The notes: generated by a model not told the origin, from the letters alone. DNA of 64,000 bases from Paucilactobacillus hokkaidonensis JCM 18461 (GCF_000829395.1 NZ_AP014680.1:248001-312000), one strand, 5' to 3'. Numbered from the stretch's first letter, positions 7,865 to 16,859 are shown. Program-made: numbers and translations.

Positions 7865-8998
7865 ATAATTGTAATGCAAAACTTAAAGTTTGGCGGAGCA
7901 GAAAAGATATTGATTACATTCCTGAATAGGTTTGACCGTGAAAAGTATACGGTAAATTTAATATTACATACAAAAGAGGGAGAACTTATTAATGAGGTGC
8001 CTCCCGATGTAAGCATTAAGGGAATCGTTCCGGTTGATAATGGAAAATTAATCAATAAAATTAAACGCTCAATTTTTTTTAAGCTATCAAAGTATTTTCC
8101 CATCATTTTAAAGATATGTCTAAACGTTTATTTAGGGTCAGCTGACATCAATATTGCATATATGGAAGGTATTACGACTAAGATTGTTAGCTTTTTAAAA
8201 GGACCTAAAGTTGCTTGGGTTCATACAGATCTTGAAAATAATTCTTGGACCGATGTTTTTTTTAAAAACTTGGATGACCAGAAGAATACTTATGAAAAAT
8301 TCAAAAAAATTGTATTTGTTTCAGAAGGCGGTAAGACCGCTTTTAATAACAAATTCAAAAATACCGCTCAAGATAGACAAGTTGTTATTCATAACCCTAT
8401 TGATAATGTACAGATAGAAAAAAAAGCAAAAATAGTAGACAATGATTTTAATAAGTGGGCTAAGAAAACAGAAAATACCGTTAGACTAATTTCCGTTGGA
8501 AGAACGGATCCAGTTAAGAGATACGGTTTATTGATAAAAGCTGTTACTAAAATGATTGATAGGAATGAATCAGTAACTTTAACAATAATCGGTGATGGTC
8601 AAGATACACACAAATTAATTGATCTAGCTACTGGATATAACTGCTTTTATTTTGTTGGTTTTAAAGAAAACCCGCTACCATATGTAAAAAAGAGTGATAT
8701 TTTTATTTCAACATCATCGGTAGAAAGTTATCCAACAGCTATTGCGGAATCGCTAGTTTTGGGAACCCCTGTTTTAGCGACTGAGAATGCTGGAAGTAAT
8801 GAAATAATTAATAGTAGAAAATGTTTATTGAAACATGATATTTCATTTGTGGAATTAAGTAATTCGATAAGTAACGCACTTGAAAATAAAACAGAATTAA
8901 CTGAAATTGCATTTGAAACAGGTAAAAATTTTGACATTAACAAGACTTTAATTGAATATGATTTAGTTTTTAAGGAGGCCAGCCAGAGTAATGAATGA
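7862..8998 (+). CDS. Family 4 glycosyltransferase (GT-B fold)
   Basis: The 378 residues begin MIIVMQNLKFGGAEKIL, the usual GT4 N-terminal glycine loop. Further on are VSVGRTDPVKRYGLLIKA and the C-terminal ISTSSVESYPTAIAESLVLGTPVLAT block with the ExxxxxE nucleotide-binding pair. The only in-frame ATG at the head is 7862, which lies 20 bases from AGGAG, too far for efficient initiation. The ribosome site fits TTG 7848 in another frame (see the poly(A) entry). The stop overlaps the Stealth gene by eight bases. It is a retaining transferase of EPS 1. Confidence 0.88.
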   Translation: MIIVMQNLKFGGAEKILITFLNRFDREKYTVNLILHTKEGELINEVPPDVSIKGIVPVDNGKLINKIKRSIFFKLSKYFPIILKICLNVYLGSADINIAYMEGITTKIVSFLKGPKVAWVHTDLENNSWTDVFFKNLDDQKNTYEKFKKIVFVSEGGKTAFNNKFKNTAQDRQVVIHNPIDNVQIEKKAKIVDNDFNKWAKKTENTVRLISVGRTDPVKRYGLLIKAVTKMIDRNESVTLTIIGDGQDTHKLIDLATGYNCFYFVGFKENPLPYVKKSDIFISTSSVESYPTAIAESLVLGTPVLATENAGSNEIINSRKCLLKHDISFVELSNSISNALENKTELTEIAFETGKNFDINKTLIEYDLVFKEASQSNE

Positions 8999-9965
8999 TA
9001 AGATTGATGTAGTAATTCCATGGGTTGATGATAATGATGAACTGTGGTTAAAAAAGAAGAAATCTTATTCTTCACAAAGTAGTTCAATTGGAGAATTGAC
9101 ATCGATAAATCGCTATCATGATTACGGCACACTTAAATATGTTCTAAGATCCATTGCCAATAATATGAACTGGGTAGATAACGTGATTTTGGTGACTGAT
9201 AATCAGTTACCAGAGTGGTTGAATACGAGGGAAGTACGTGTTGTTGATCATAAAGAATTTATTAATGGAAAGTTGCCTACCTTTAATTCCAATGTAATAA
9301 TGACTAATTTAGATAAGATACCACAACTTAATGAGCAATTCATTGCATTTAATGATGAAACGATTGTTTGGAATGCTGTCAAGAAAACGGATTTTTTTAA
9401 AAATAATCTACCTGTCGATTCTTTAATTGAAACTGGAACTGTTCCAAAAAACGATGGCTTTTATCATATATCTTTGAATGGTGTTGCATTGATCAATGAA
9501 AGGTTTTCAAAACGCAATGTTATGTTAAAAAATATAAATAAATTCTTTAGTTTTAAGTATGGCATTCAAATTTTTAGAACGCTTTTATCATTACCATATG
9601 GAGGGTTTATAGGCTTCTTAAATCAGCATCTTATTATCCCATATAAAAAGAATGATTTTAAAGATGCTTGTAGTTTGTTTCCGATGGAATTTGAACGTAC
9701 ATGGGATCACAGGTTTAGGGAGCTGGATGATATTAATGATTGGTTGGTAAGATATATAAGAAATTTAAAGGGGAATTTTACACCGGGATATCTTAAAGGA
9801 CAGTTTTTTTCACTTTCTGATTTTGAGAAAACTATGCCAAAAATTAGTCAACATTCTAAAGTTATTGTCATAAATGATGACAGTCACTACAACATAGTAA
9901 TTTTAAAAAGAATTCAAAAGCTTTTATCAACGAAGTTTCCGGAGAAATCTAAATATGAAAAATAA
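8991..9965 (+). CDS. Stealth-family capsular polysaccharide phosphotransferase
   Basis: Stealth proteins transfer hexose-1-phosphate, making phosphodiester links in capsules. The 324 residues show conserved region 1 (VVIPWVDDNDELW), region 2 with YGTLKYVLRSI and VILVTDNQLPEWL, and region 3 around FNSNVIMTNLDKIPQLNEQFIAFNDE. The motif after FND differs from the more usual D-rich form, so activity should not be taken for granted. AAGGAGG lies within the end of the upstream gene, and the two overlap by eight bases. It also overlaps the next gene, so translation is coupled. It implies that EPS 1 may contain a sugar-phosphate bond. Confidence 0.85.
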   Translation: MNDKIDVVIPWVDDNDELWLKKKKSYSSQSSSIGELTSINRYHDYGTLKYVLRSIANNMNWVDNVILVTDNQLPEWLNTREVRVVDHKEFINGKLPTFNSNVIMTNLDKIPQLNEQFIAFNDETIVWNAVKKTDFFKNNLPVDSLIETGTVPKNDGFYHISLNGVALINERFSKRNVMLKNINKFFSFKYGIQIFRTLLSLPYGGFIGFLNQHLIIPYKKNDFKDACSLFPMEFERTWDHRFRELDDINDWLVRYIRNLKGNFTPGYLKGQFFSLSDFEKTMPKISQHSKVIVINDDSHYNIVILKRIQKLLSTKFPEKSKYEK

Positions 9966-10923
9966 TCTTTTATCCATTGTGATACCAGCTTACAATGTTG
10001 ACAACTATCTAGAAAACTCTGTTAAAAGTTTAGGAAACTTTTTATTTGATACTAGGGTAGAAATTATTATATTGAACGATGGCTCAACAGATAGAACTTT
10101 AAAAATTGCTAATCATCTTAAGAATATCTATTGTAATATTACTGTTATTGATAAAAAAAATGGTGGGTTATCAGATACTAGAAATCTTGGCAATAGTATT
10201 GCAACAGGGAAGTACATTTATTTTTTTGATGCGGATGATTATTTAAATGATGACAAAATATCAGATGTTCTTGATTTACTTGAAAATAAGGACTTGGATT
10301 TATTGTGTTTTGGATATTCAAAAGTAAGTGAAGCAGGTGACATGTTGTCTAAGCATACGCTTAATAGTGATATCTTCATAAAAAATTTGTCGAGCTTAGA
10401 ATTTATAAAACTTTTGCTTAGTGGTGGTAACGAACCAATTGCTGGATACTTGCCAACAAAAATAATAAAACATTCTCTTGTAAAACAAATGAAATTTATG
10501 CAAATGAACTATGAAGATATGCCTTTTGTGCTAGAATTTGTGCTAAAGTACAGTGGACTTAAAATTGTTTATATGGATAGTGTTGTTTATAATTATGTGC
10601 AACGCAATAAAAGTATTACACATTCAAGCAGTGAAAAAAATATGATAGATAAATTATTCAGCTTACAATTGGTGCGCAAATTAATTGCAGAATATAGATT
10701 ACCGAATGATATAATTGTACTCAACAACAAAAGGTCTGTGGTTGCGGCACTTTGGGCATCTTCGATAAACAAACGTAGATTGAATTCGGCTGCAGTTGCC
10801 ATTGCAGCTAATAAACAATTTAACTTTACATTTTTATTTTCCGAGCCATGTTCTAATTTATATTTAAAAATTAAAATGTTGTATTATTTTTTTTACAATA
10901 AGAATATTATTAGGAGTAACTAA
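9955..10923 (+). CDS. Family 2 glycosyltransferase
   Basis: A GT-A protein of 322 residues. LLSIVIPAYNVDNYLENSV opens the fold, IILNDGSTDRT binds the nucleotide, LSDTRNLG follows and FFDADDYL is the DxD-type motif near residue 95. MNYEDMPF later marks the acceptor region. ATG 9955 lies inside the end of the Stealth gene (11-base overlap). The C-terminal third has hydrophobic and aromatic stretches that may associate with the membrane. Substrates cannot be assigned. Confidence 0.88.
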   Translation: MKNNLLSIVIPAYNVDNYLENSVKSLGNFLFDTRVEIIILNDGSTDRTLKIANHLKNIYCNITVIDKKNGGLSDTRNLGNSIATGKYIYFFDADDYLNDDKISDVLDLLENKDLDLLCFGYSKVSEAGDMLSKHTLNSDIFIKNLSSLEFIKLLLSGGNEPIAGYLPTKIIKHSLVKQMKFMQMNYEDMPFVLEFVLKYSGLKIVYMDSVVYNYVQRNKSITHSSSEKNMIDKLFSLQLVRKLIAEYRLPNDIIVLNNKRSVVAALWASSINKRRLNSAAVAIAANKQFNFTFLFSEPCSNLYLKIKMLYYFFYNKNIIRSN

Positions 10924-10928
10924 AATAA

Positions 10929-12155
10929 ATGCTTGAGGATGAACAAAAAAAATTAAATATAATTAACCCAATATTTGTTATTATTTTTCTGGCAATCAGT
11001 TATTATATTTCTCCAATGCTTTGTATATTAATGTCTTTATTGCTGTTCAGTCGAAAAAAGGAGTCAAGGATACTGTCATTATTTGCAGGATTTTCACTTG
11101 CACTGCCAGCACTGTACTATGTACCTTTGGTAACTGATGACGCAAGCAGAATCTTTTTTGTTATGCAAGGTATGAGTAGGATCCCGATTGATGGGCTTAT
11201 ATCGTGGCTAAGATTATGGGCGGGAGATTATTTAAATTATCCTATTTTCACTGGATTAATGTATATCATTTCTCAGAGATACCAAAATGACTTATTACCA
11301 TTCATCGTTGCTGGAATCTCATACTCTTTGGTTATTTATGTTGTTTCTAAATTTTCTAGAATTTTTAAAATCCCCCAATTAATTAAGTATCTTGCATTAT
11401 TTTCAAGTGTTTTATGGATTAGCTTTTTGGAATTAATTAGTGGCATGAGGTTCACACTAGCTTGTTGTGTTGCTATATTAATTTTGCTTAATATATTTAT
11501 ATTCAACGATTTTAAAACAATTAAAAACTATTTATCGCTTTTATGGTTTTTGATTCCGCTTGCAATACATCCTGGAGTCAGCCTTATCTTAGCACCTATT
11601 TTTGTGATTTTAATAGCTAGACAAAAAAATGTGGTATTAAAAAGTTCAATATTGTTTATAGTTATTGTAGGAGTTATGCTTCTTCTGTCGGGCTACGGTT
11701 CTAAATTTACATATGTTGAAATGTTGAAAAATAGGCTCAGTATTTATCAAACCACATCCTTTGGCTATGTTTCTTCATTGCAAAAATTAATTCATTTTTT
11801 TGTTGCCATTGTTACTGCATTACTTGGAACAATTCAATTACATGGGGCTTCAAAGAATGATCCTACAAATAAAACGATTTTTAAAAATTTGTTTTATATG
11901 AACTTTGGCTATTTATTGTATTTTTCAGTCTCGATACTTTCACTAAATTTTGGAATGAGGTTAGTTGCTGTCATTCCAATAATTTTTATTTTATCAATTG
12001 CAGCGGACACATCTGAATATTTAGATAATAGGGAAGTATTATTTAATTGTATAATGCTAATTTTGCTCATTATTGCAGGATTCATTTATAATGTGAGCTT
12101 TTTTCATATTAATTTCTCTGATATTAAATGGTTTTTCCCATTTTACAATGTATAA
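10929..12155 (+). CDS. EPS polymerase, Wzy/EpsG-like integral membrane protein
   Basis: A 408-residue, very hydrophobic protein with about ten to twelve predicted membrane helices and a larger loop early in the protein (residues about 60-100), as in EpsG/Wzy polymerases. These join lipid-linked repeat units at the outer membrane face. Sequence conservation in this class is poor, so the call rests on topology and position: it lies between the glycosyltransferases and the flippase. AGGAG precedes ATG 10929 by about a dozen bases. Confidence 0.75.
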   Translation: MLEDEQKKLNIINPIFVIIFLAISYYISPMLCILMSLLLFSRKKESRILSLFAGFSLALPALYYVPLVTDDASRIFFVMQGMSRIPIDGLISWLRLWAGDYLNYPIFTGLMYIISQRYQNDLLPFIVAGISYSLVIYVVSKFSRIFKIPQLIKYLALFSSVLWISFLELISGMRFTLACCVAILILLNIFIFNDFKTIKNYLSLLWFLIPLAIHPGVSLILAPIFVILIARQKNVVLKSSILFIVIVGVMLLLSGYGSKFTYVEMLKNRLSIYQTTSFGYVSSLQKLIHFFVAIVTALLGTIQLHGASKNDPTNKTIFKNLFYMNFGYLLYFSVSILSLNFGMRLVAVIPIIFILSIAADTSEYLDNREVLFNCIMLILLIIAGFIYNVSFFHINFSDIKWFFPFYNV

Positions 12156-12202
12156 TTTTTAATAACTGTTTTGGTTGAATTAGGCGATAGGGTATAAATA
12201 AT

Positions 12203-13729
12203 ATGACGAGATCTCAGAAAGCATTTAGAAATGTACTTTTTTCCACAGGTACTTATGCAGTTCAATTAATTTTATCATTAATTGTTCGAGTTTTTTTTGT
12301 AAGATACATTGGAAGAGAGTACTTAGGACTAAATAGTGTCTATGCTAGTATACTATCTGTAATTTCAATTGCAGACTTAGGGCTTGATACGGTATTTGTT
12401 TACCTACTGTACAAACCCTTAAAAACTAAAGATTATTCTGTTATTAATGGAATACTGAATCTTTATAAAGTTATTTATAGATATATTACTGTTGTAATAG
12501 TAGTTGTAGGGATTATTATTATTCCATTTATACCTAGCATAATAGGGAAACAAGTAAGTTTACCCGGTACATATACAATATATTTTCTATATATTATGAA
12601 TGCCGCAGTTGGATATTTAAATGCCTACAAACGCGCTCTGTTCATAGCAGATCAAAATGGTTATATTGTAAGTGGTATTACGTCAGGGTTTATTGTTTTA
12701 GTTGATATATTGCAAATAATTCAGATAAGTATTATTCCTAGTTCTGTTATTTATATGATAATTCAAGTGGCTGGAACATTTTTTACAAACGTATTAATAA
12801 GCTATTTGGTGAAAAAAAGATATAGACAAGTTTTTGAGAGCAACAAAGTTAAATTAAGTGAAAACGAGAAATCAATACTAATACATAATGGTATTGGGGG
12901 TATATCTAATAAAATAGGTAGTATTATTGTTGTTAGTTCGGATAATGTTTTGTTGTCTATATTTACTAATTTGGTTACTGTTGGGATGTATTCGAACTAT
13001 ACTGTTTTGACTGCCGCGTGCAGTAAAGTTATGCAAACAATATCGACAGCAATAACACCTAGTTTAGGACAAATGGGAGTTGAACATGATAGTTCTAAAA
13101 ATAAAGAGATATTTTTAGAATTAAGTTTTATTATTTATTCTTTTTCGACGTTTATTTTTGTTGGATTTTTTTGTTTTATAACACCATTTGTAACAGTTTG
13201 GGTAGGGAAAATAAATGTGTTTCCAGTTTTTTTAACGTGGCTAATATCTATTAATTTATGGATGAATTTGATCAGAACACCGTCATGGATGTTTGCGGAT
13301 TCTTTTGGATTGCAGTGGATACAAAGGTGGAAATCGGTTGTTGAAGCTATTGCTAATTTAGGATTCTCATTAGTTTTCTTAAAAATTTTTAATTTAGGAA
13401 TTGAAGGAATAATATTAGGGACTATATTGTCTACTATTCTTGTTGTCTTGTGGTACGAGCCTTTGACAGTATTTAAGCATATCATTCCTGAATTGACCTT
13501 AAAAAAATATATTAATTTCAACTTACCATTTATTTGGATAGTTGTGGTTTCCTCGCTGCTATTCTTCATTGGTAATTTGATAGTATCGCATTACAATAGC
13601 ATATTTGTGAATTTAATTAATTCGTGTATTACTTTTTTTATTACGTGTGCAATATATTTTGTTTTTTTTAGGAAAAATAAGTATTATAAAAAAATGATTA
13701 ATAGAATTTTTATGCTTTTTGGAAAATGA
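12203..13729 (+). CDS. Wzx-type lipid-linked oligosaccharide flippase
   Basis: A 508-residue membrane protein with twelve to fourteen hydrophobic segments and the polysaccharide-export signature at its N-terminus (FFVRYIGREYLGLNSVYASILS followed by a long charged loop). It moves the undecaprenyl-linked repeat unit across the membrane for the polymerase just upstream. It is the last gene of EPS locus 1. A short hairpin without a T-run follows at 13730-13751, so the end of the operon is not clearly marked. Confidence 0.88.
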   Translation: MTRSQKAFRNVLFSTGTYAVQLILSLIVRVFFVRYIGREYLGLNSVYASILSVISIADLGLDTVFVYLLYKPLKTKDYSVINGILNLYKVIYRYITVVIVVVGIIIIPFIPSIIGKQVSLPGTYTIYFLYIMNAAVGYLNAYKRALFIADQNGYIVSGITSGFIVLVDILQIIQISIIPSSVIYMIIQVAGTFFTNVLISYLVKKRYRQVFESNKVKLSENEKSILIHNGIGGISNKIGSIIVVSSDNVLLSIFTNLVTVGMYSNYTVLTAACSKVMQTISTAITPSLGQMGVEHDSSKNKEIFLELSFIIYSFSTFIFVGFFCFITPFVTVWVGKINVFPVFLTWLISINLWMNLIRTPSWMFADSFGLQWIQRWKSVVEAIANLGFSLVFLKIFNLGIEGIILGTILSTILVVLWYEPLTVFKHIIPELTLKKYINFNLPFIWIVVVSSLLFFIGNLIVSHYNSIFVNLINSCITFFITCAIYFVFFRKNKYYKKMINRIFMLFGK

Positions 13730-13862
13730 AGTATAGGTAATACACTATACTGATCTAAAATATCTAACAAGCGTTTTTGGTAGCAATAGGCAGGTATTAT
13801 AGATAATTTTAGTTTTCAAAAGTTTATATTAATTAAACCTATTAATTTAATGATAATCGGTG

Positions 13863-13889
13863 TTGTTTGTTGTAAACTATACTTATAAT
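13863..13889 (+). promoter_or_regulatory. Possible promoter for the Ser-rich membrane protein gene
   Basis: A consensus TATAAT lies at 13884-13889. The best upstream hexamer is TTGTTT at 13863-13868, with a short 15-base spacer. It is placed correctly for the gene at 13911, but the call rests mainly on the -10. Confidence 0.35.
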
Positions 13890-13910
13890 TAAATTAATTT
13901 GAGGTGTCTT

Positions 13911-14687
13911 ATGGTTTTATATTTAATATTGATAGCAATTTTATCACTTGTTTTTTTATTGATGATTTTTACGCATTATCGTAGAACTACTCGGGCTGGT
14001 CGACCTGAAAGCTTGGCATTTGTTCGAATTATTGTGAGCTGGGTATTACTGTTTACTTTTATTGGTAGTACAGGAACTGCAATTTTTGCGGCTACGCATA
14101 AAAAGGCTTCACAACCTAAAGAAGATACTAGTAAGGTTGTGAAGCAAACAAGCGAGAGCAGCACATCACAAAAGCTGGCGGCAGTTGGCGTTAAATTTAG
14201 TCCCAAAGATCCGGTTTTAAAAGGTAGCAGCATCGAAGTGACCTTCAAGGTATCAGCTCAAACACAGTTGCAGATTTTAGGACATTATTCGCAGAAGGTT
14301 TATAAGAATTTTGATGCTAATGATAGTGACAAGACAGAGACATTTAAGTATAAAATCACATCAAATGGTGAGTACGACGTTGTTGCTAAACGTGGCAATA
14401 AAAAGGTGGTTAAACATTTGACGGTTACTGACGGGAATGCAGCTAGCAGCAGTAGTGTATATTCAACAAGTAATAGCTCATCAGTTGTAAGTAGTAGTGC
14501 TCCGACTGCTTATTCAAGTAGTCAAAGAAGCTCCAGTTATAGTTCTCCTAGTTACTCCAGTAATCGCAGTGGATCATCATATTCTGGCAATTCTAATAAT
14601 ACTGGTAATAGTAATAATTCGCAGCAAGAAGAAAGCAGTTCAGAGACTGGTTCCATTGATTCAAATGAATATGCTAATGGCCAATAG
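13911..14687 (+). CDS. Membrane-anchored extracellular protein with Ser-rich tail (copy 1 of a paralogous pair)
   Basis: The 258 residues start with two hydrophobic helices (about 1-22 and 38-60) joined by a short basic loop. A charged linker and a compact region of about 80 residues with the pattern VKFSPKDPVLKGSS...LGHYSQKVYKNFDA...YDVVAKRGNKKVVKHLTV follow. The last 80 residues are Ser/Asn-rich low complexity, typical of a wall-spanning stalk. ATG 13911 is preceded by GAGGTG. The gene at 14754 has the same layout and matching segments. I recognise no named family; the core looks like a small beta-sandwich. Confidence 0.75.
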   Translation: MVLYLILIAILSLVFLLMIFTHYRRTTRAGRPESLAFVRIIVSWVLLFTFIGSTGTAIFAATHKKASQPKEDTSKVVKQTSESSTSQKLAAVGVKFSPKDPVLKGSSIEVTFKVSAQTQLQILGHYSQKVYKNFDANDSDKTETFKYKITSNGEYDVVAKRGNKKVVKHLTVTDGNAASSSSVYSTSNSSSVVSSSAPTAYSSSQRSSSYSSPSYSSNRSGSSYSGNSNNTGNSNNSQQEESSSETGSIDSNEYANGQ

Positions 14688-14695
14688 GCATCACT

Positions 14696-14726
14696 AAATC
14701 CCACAGTCTGTTGGGATTTTTTTTAC
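14696..14726 (+). terminator. Rho-independent terminator between the paralogues
   Basis: AAATCCCA pairs with TGGGATTT around a short loop and is followed by a T-run. It lies between the two paralogous membrane-protein genes, so the second gene needs read-through or its own promoter. Confidence 0.85.
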
Positions 14727-14753
14727 TGTCAGATAAAATGGGAGGTTAAACGA

Positions 14754-15329
14754 ATGGTATTATACTTGAGCGGATTAGCGATTTTGAGTGTACTAGTATT
14801 GGTAGTTTTATTTACTAGATTTGTTAAATTAGCACATTCTGGTGAAAAAATCAGTCATATGAAGATATGGGTAACCATGAGTTGGACCTTCCTGCTACTA
14901 TTAATTGGCAGCACTGGTGGCGCAATTTTTGTGGTTGCGAAGTCGCACGTTGCTGTACCTGCCCAGCAGGAGACTACAAGTAGAAAAGTTGCAAATAAAT
15001 CACAAGTGCAACAACCTAAACTAACCTTTAGTCCGAGTAACCCAATAATTTATATGCAAAGCGTACCGGTTAAATTTAAACTTTCTGCGAATACTAATCT
15101 TAAAATCGTGGCACATTATTCTAAACTAACTTATAAGGAATTTAAAGCAGCCAAAGATAGTCAAACGGTTACTTATGATTTTAATGAACCTAGTGAGTTT
15201 GATTTAGTGGCTACCCGCGGGTCCAAAAAGCTGGTTAAGCATATTACGATCACTAAACCGACAGAATCTAGTTCGTCATCAGTGACCAACAAAATGTCAA
15301 GTGCAGATACAAAAACTACGACCAATTAG
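14754..15329 (+). CDS. Membrane-anchored extracellular protein (copy 2 of the paralogous pair)
   Basis: A 191-residue paralogue of the protein at 13911. It has the same start (MVLYL), two membrane helices with a basic loop, the IGSTGGAIF-like second helix, and a core matching the first copy: LTFSPSNPIIYMQSVPVKFKL, HYSKLTYKEFKA, FDLVATRGSKKLVKHITI. Its Ser-rich tail is much shorter. Upstream is GGGAGG. The pair lies between EPS locus 1 and the two-component system, which suggests, but does not show, a cell-surface role. Confidence 0.75.
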   Translation: MVLYLSGLAILSVLVLVVLFTRFVKLAHSGEKISHMKIWVTMSWTFLLLLIGSTGGAIFVVAKSHVAVPAQQETTSRKVANKSQVQQPKLTFSPSNPIIYMQSVPVKFKLSANTNLKIVAHYSKLTYKEFKAAKDSQTVTYDFNEPSEFDLVATRGSKKLVKHITITKPTESSSSSVTNKMSSADTKTTTN

Positions 15330-15388
15330 TGTGATTAAAACATAGGAATATTACTTCACACGTCTGTGCCGTTCATAAATATTTTATT

Positions 15389-15416
15389 AAGCCCTGTATA
15401 ATTAGGGCTTTTTTTG
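15389..15416 (+). terminator. Rho-independent terminator
   Basis: AAGCCCT at 15389-15395 pairs with AGGGCTT at 15404-15410, followed by a run of T. It ends the transcript of the second paralogue, just before the two-component operon promoter. Confidence 0.88.
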
Positions 15417-15428
15417 TTTTTTTGGTAA

Positions 15429-15463
15429 TATAATGTTAATTAGTAGCGTTGGACTAGTCCAAC
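15429..15463 (+). promoter_or_regulatory. -10 element and 16-bp perfect palindrome upstream of the response regulator
   Basis: A consensus TATAAT lies at 15429-15434. Downstream, GTTGGACTAGTCCAAC at 15448-15463 is a perfect palindrome. An alternative outer stem, AGCGTT at 15445-15450 with AACGCT at 15474-15479, uses part of the same bases. The site is about 50 bases before the regulator start and could be an operator or an RNA hairpin in the leader. Confidence 0.5.
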
Positions 15464-15512
15464 CGATAAAATTAACGCTGAAGTATTTCCCGGCGTCTTG
15501 AGGAGACCAACT

Positions 15513-16202
15513 ATGAAAATTTTGATTGTCGATGATGATAAAGAAATTGTTCAATTACTAGAAATTTATGTTAAAAACGAAGGCTACGATCCAGTCACTG
15601 CCTTTGATGGTAAGGAAGCACTGACTAAACTCAATACTAATCCAGATATAGCGTTGATTATTTTGGATATTATGATGCCTGAAATGGATGGTATCGAGGT
15701 TGTAAAACAAGTTCGAAAAGATTCACAGATTCCGATATTGATCTTATCAGCTAAGACGGCTGATATGGATAAAATCCAAGGCTTAATTACTGGTGCTGAT
15801 GATTATGTTACAAAGCCATTTAATCCATTAGAGGTTATGGCTCGGGTTAAATCATTGTTACGTCGTAGTCAAAACGATGTAACTAATGATGCACCAGATA
15901 TTTTGGATATCGGGCCATTGACGATTAATAAGGATTCACACGAAGTCAATACAATCAAGGGAGACACGATTTCATTGACTGCCTTAGAGTTTGGAATTTT
16001 ATATTTGTTGGCTAGCCACCCAAATCGTGTCTTCTCTGCTGATGATATTTTTGAGCGCGTATGGCAGCAGGAAAGTATTGTCTCGGCCAAGACTGTTATG
16101 GTTCACGTAAGTCACTTGCGCGATAAGATTGAAGAAGCAACCAATGGTGAAAAGGTGATTGAAACTGTTTGGGGTGTTGGGTACAAGATTGAATCACACT
16201 AA
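15513..16202 (+). CDS. OmpR/VanR-like two-component response regulator
   Basis: A DNA-binding response regulator of 229 residues. The receiver domain holds the acidic pair in VDDDKEI, the phospho-acceptor Asp in LIILDIMMPEMDG, the Thr/Ser switch in ILILSAKT and Lys in YVTKPFNP. The C-terminal winged helix (about 130-226) ends with VWGVGYKIE, the OmpR-type wing. ATG 15513 follows AGGAGA; an upstream in-frame TTG at 15498 overlaps that site and is rejected. Its kinase would normally be next, but a broken tmk and a small ORF intervene before the kinase at 17224. Confidence 0.92.
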   Translation: MKILIVDDDKEIVQLLEIYVKNEGYDPVTAFDGKEALTKLNTNPDIALIILDIMMPEMDGIEVVKQVRKDSQIPILILSAKTADMDKIQGLITGADDYVTKPFNPLEVMARVKSLLRRSQNDVTNDAPDILDIGPLTINKDSHEVNTIKGDTISLTALEFGILYLLASHPNRVFSADDIFERVWQQESIVSAKTVMVHVSHLRDKIEEATNGEKVIETVWGVGYKIESH

Positions 16203-16226
16203 AACTTTATCTTTGGGGGAATTTAA

Positions 16227-16859
16227 TTGCTAGGAAAGTTTATTTCTTTTGAAGGCCCAGATGGAGCCGGAAAAACAAGTGTTTTGAAAGAATTAATACC
16301 GCGTTTAAAAAACGAATTAGACAACGAGATTATATTGACTCGTGAGCCAGGGGGAAATGTAATATCAGAGTCCATTCGTAAGATTATATTGGATAAGAGA
16401 AATACAGAAATGGATGCTAGGACAGAGGCTTTGTTGTACGCAGCTGCAAGGAGACAACATATAGTAGAACAGATTATTCCTGCATTACAGGCTAATAAAA
16501 TTGTGCTTTGTGACAGATATGTCGATAGTTAAGTTGCCTATCAAGGTGCTGGCCGCGAAATCGGTGAAGACGAAGTTCTTGAAATGAATCAGTTTTCAAT
16601 TGATGGATTAGAGCCAGACATAACTATTTATTTAGATATTGAGTCAAAAAAAGGTATTGAACGAATTAAAAAGTTTAGGCAAAATGAGATTAATCGGCTT
16701 GACGTGGAAGAATTATCATTTCACGAAAAAGTTAGAAAATCATACCTTGGACTCTCCAATAAATATCCGAAGAGAATTAAGTTAATTGATGCTGGTCAAC
16801 CATTTGAAGTAGTTTTAGATGAAGCTCAGAAAGAAATAATGGATAACCTTGCACATTGA
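16227..16859 (+). pseudogene. Thymidylate kinase copy broken by one nonsense codon
   Basis: Thymidylate kinase phosphorylates dTMP. The frame from TTG 16227 (GGGGGA upstream) has the P-loop [11 protein letters not shown], the REPGG motif and the DRY motif. After CDRYVDS it meets TAA at 16530-16532, then continues in the same frame with VAYQGAGREIG through to 16859. The whole frame is about 210 codons, normal for Tmk. In the family DRYxxSS is followed by xAYQG, so the stop replaces a Ser codon; TCA to TAA is one base change. The truncated product lacks the lid and would be inactive. A functional tmk presumably exists elsewhere. It interrupts the VanRS-like operon. Confidence 0.88.

Noticed and set aside
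13730-13751. Terminator after the EPS 1 flippase
   Set aside because: AGTATAG and CTATACT can pair, but there is no T-run and the stem is weak, so I do not list it.
16530-16532. Recoding of the in-frame TAA in tmk
   Set aside because: TAA recoding is not known in this group and no read-through context is visible; a nonsense mutation is simpler.
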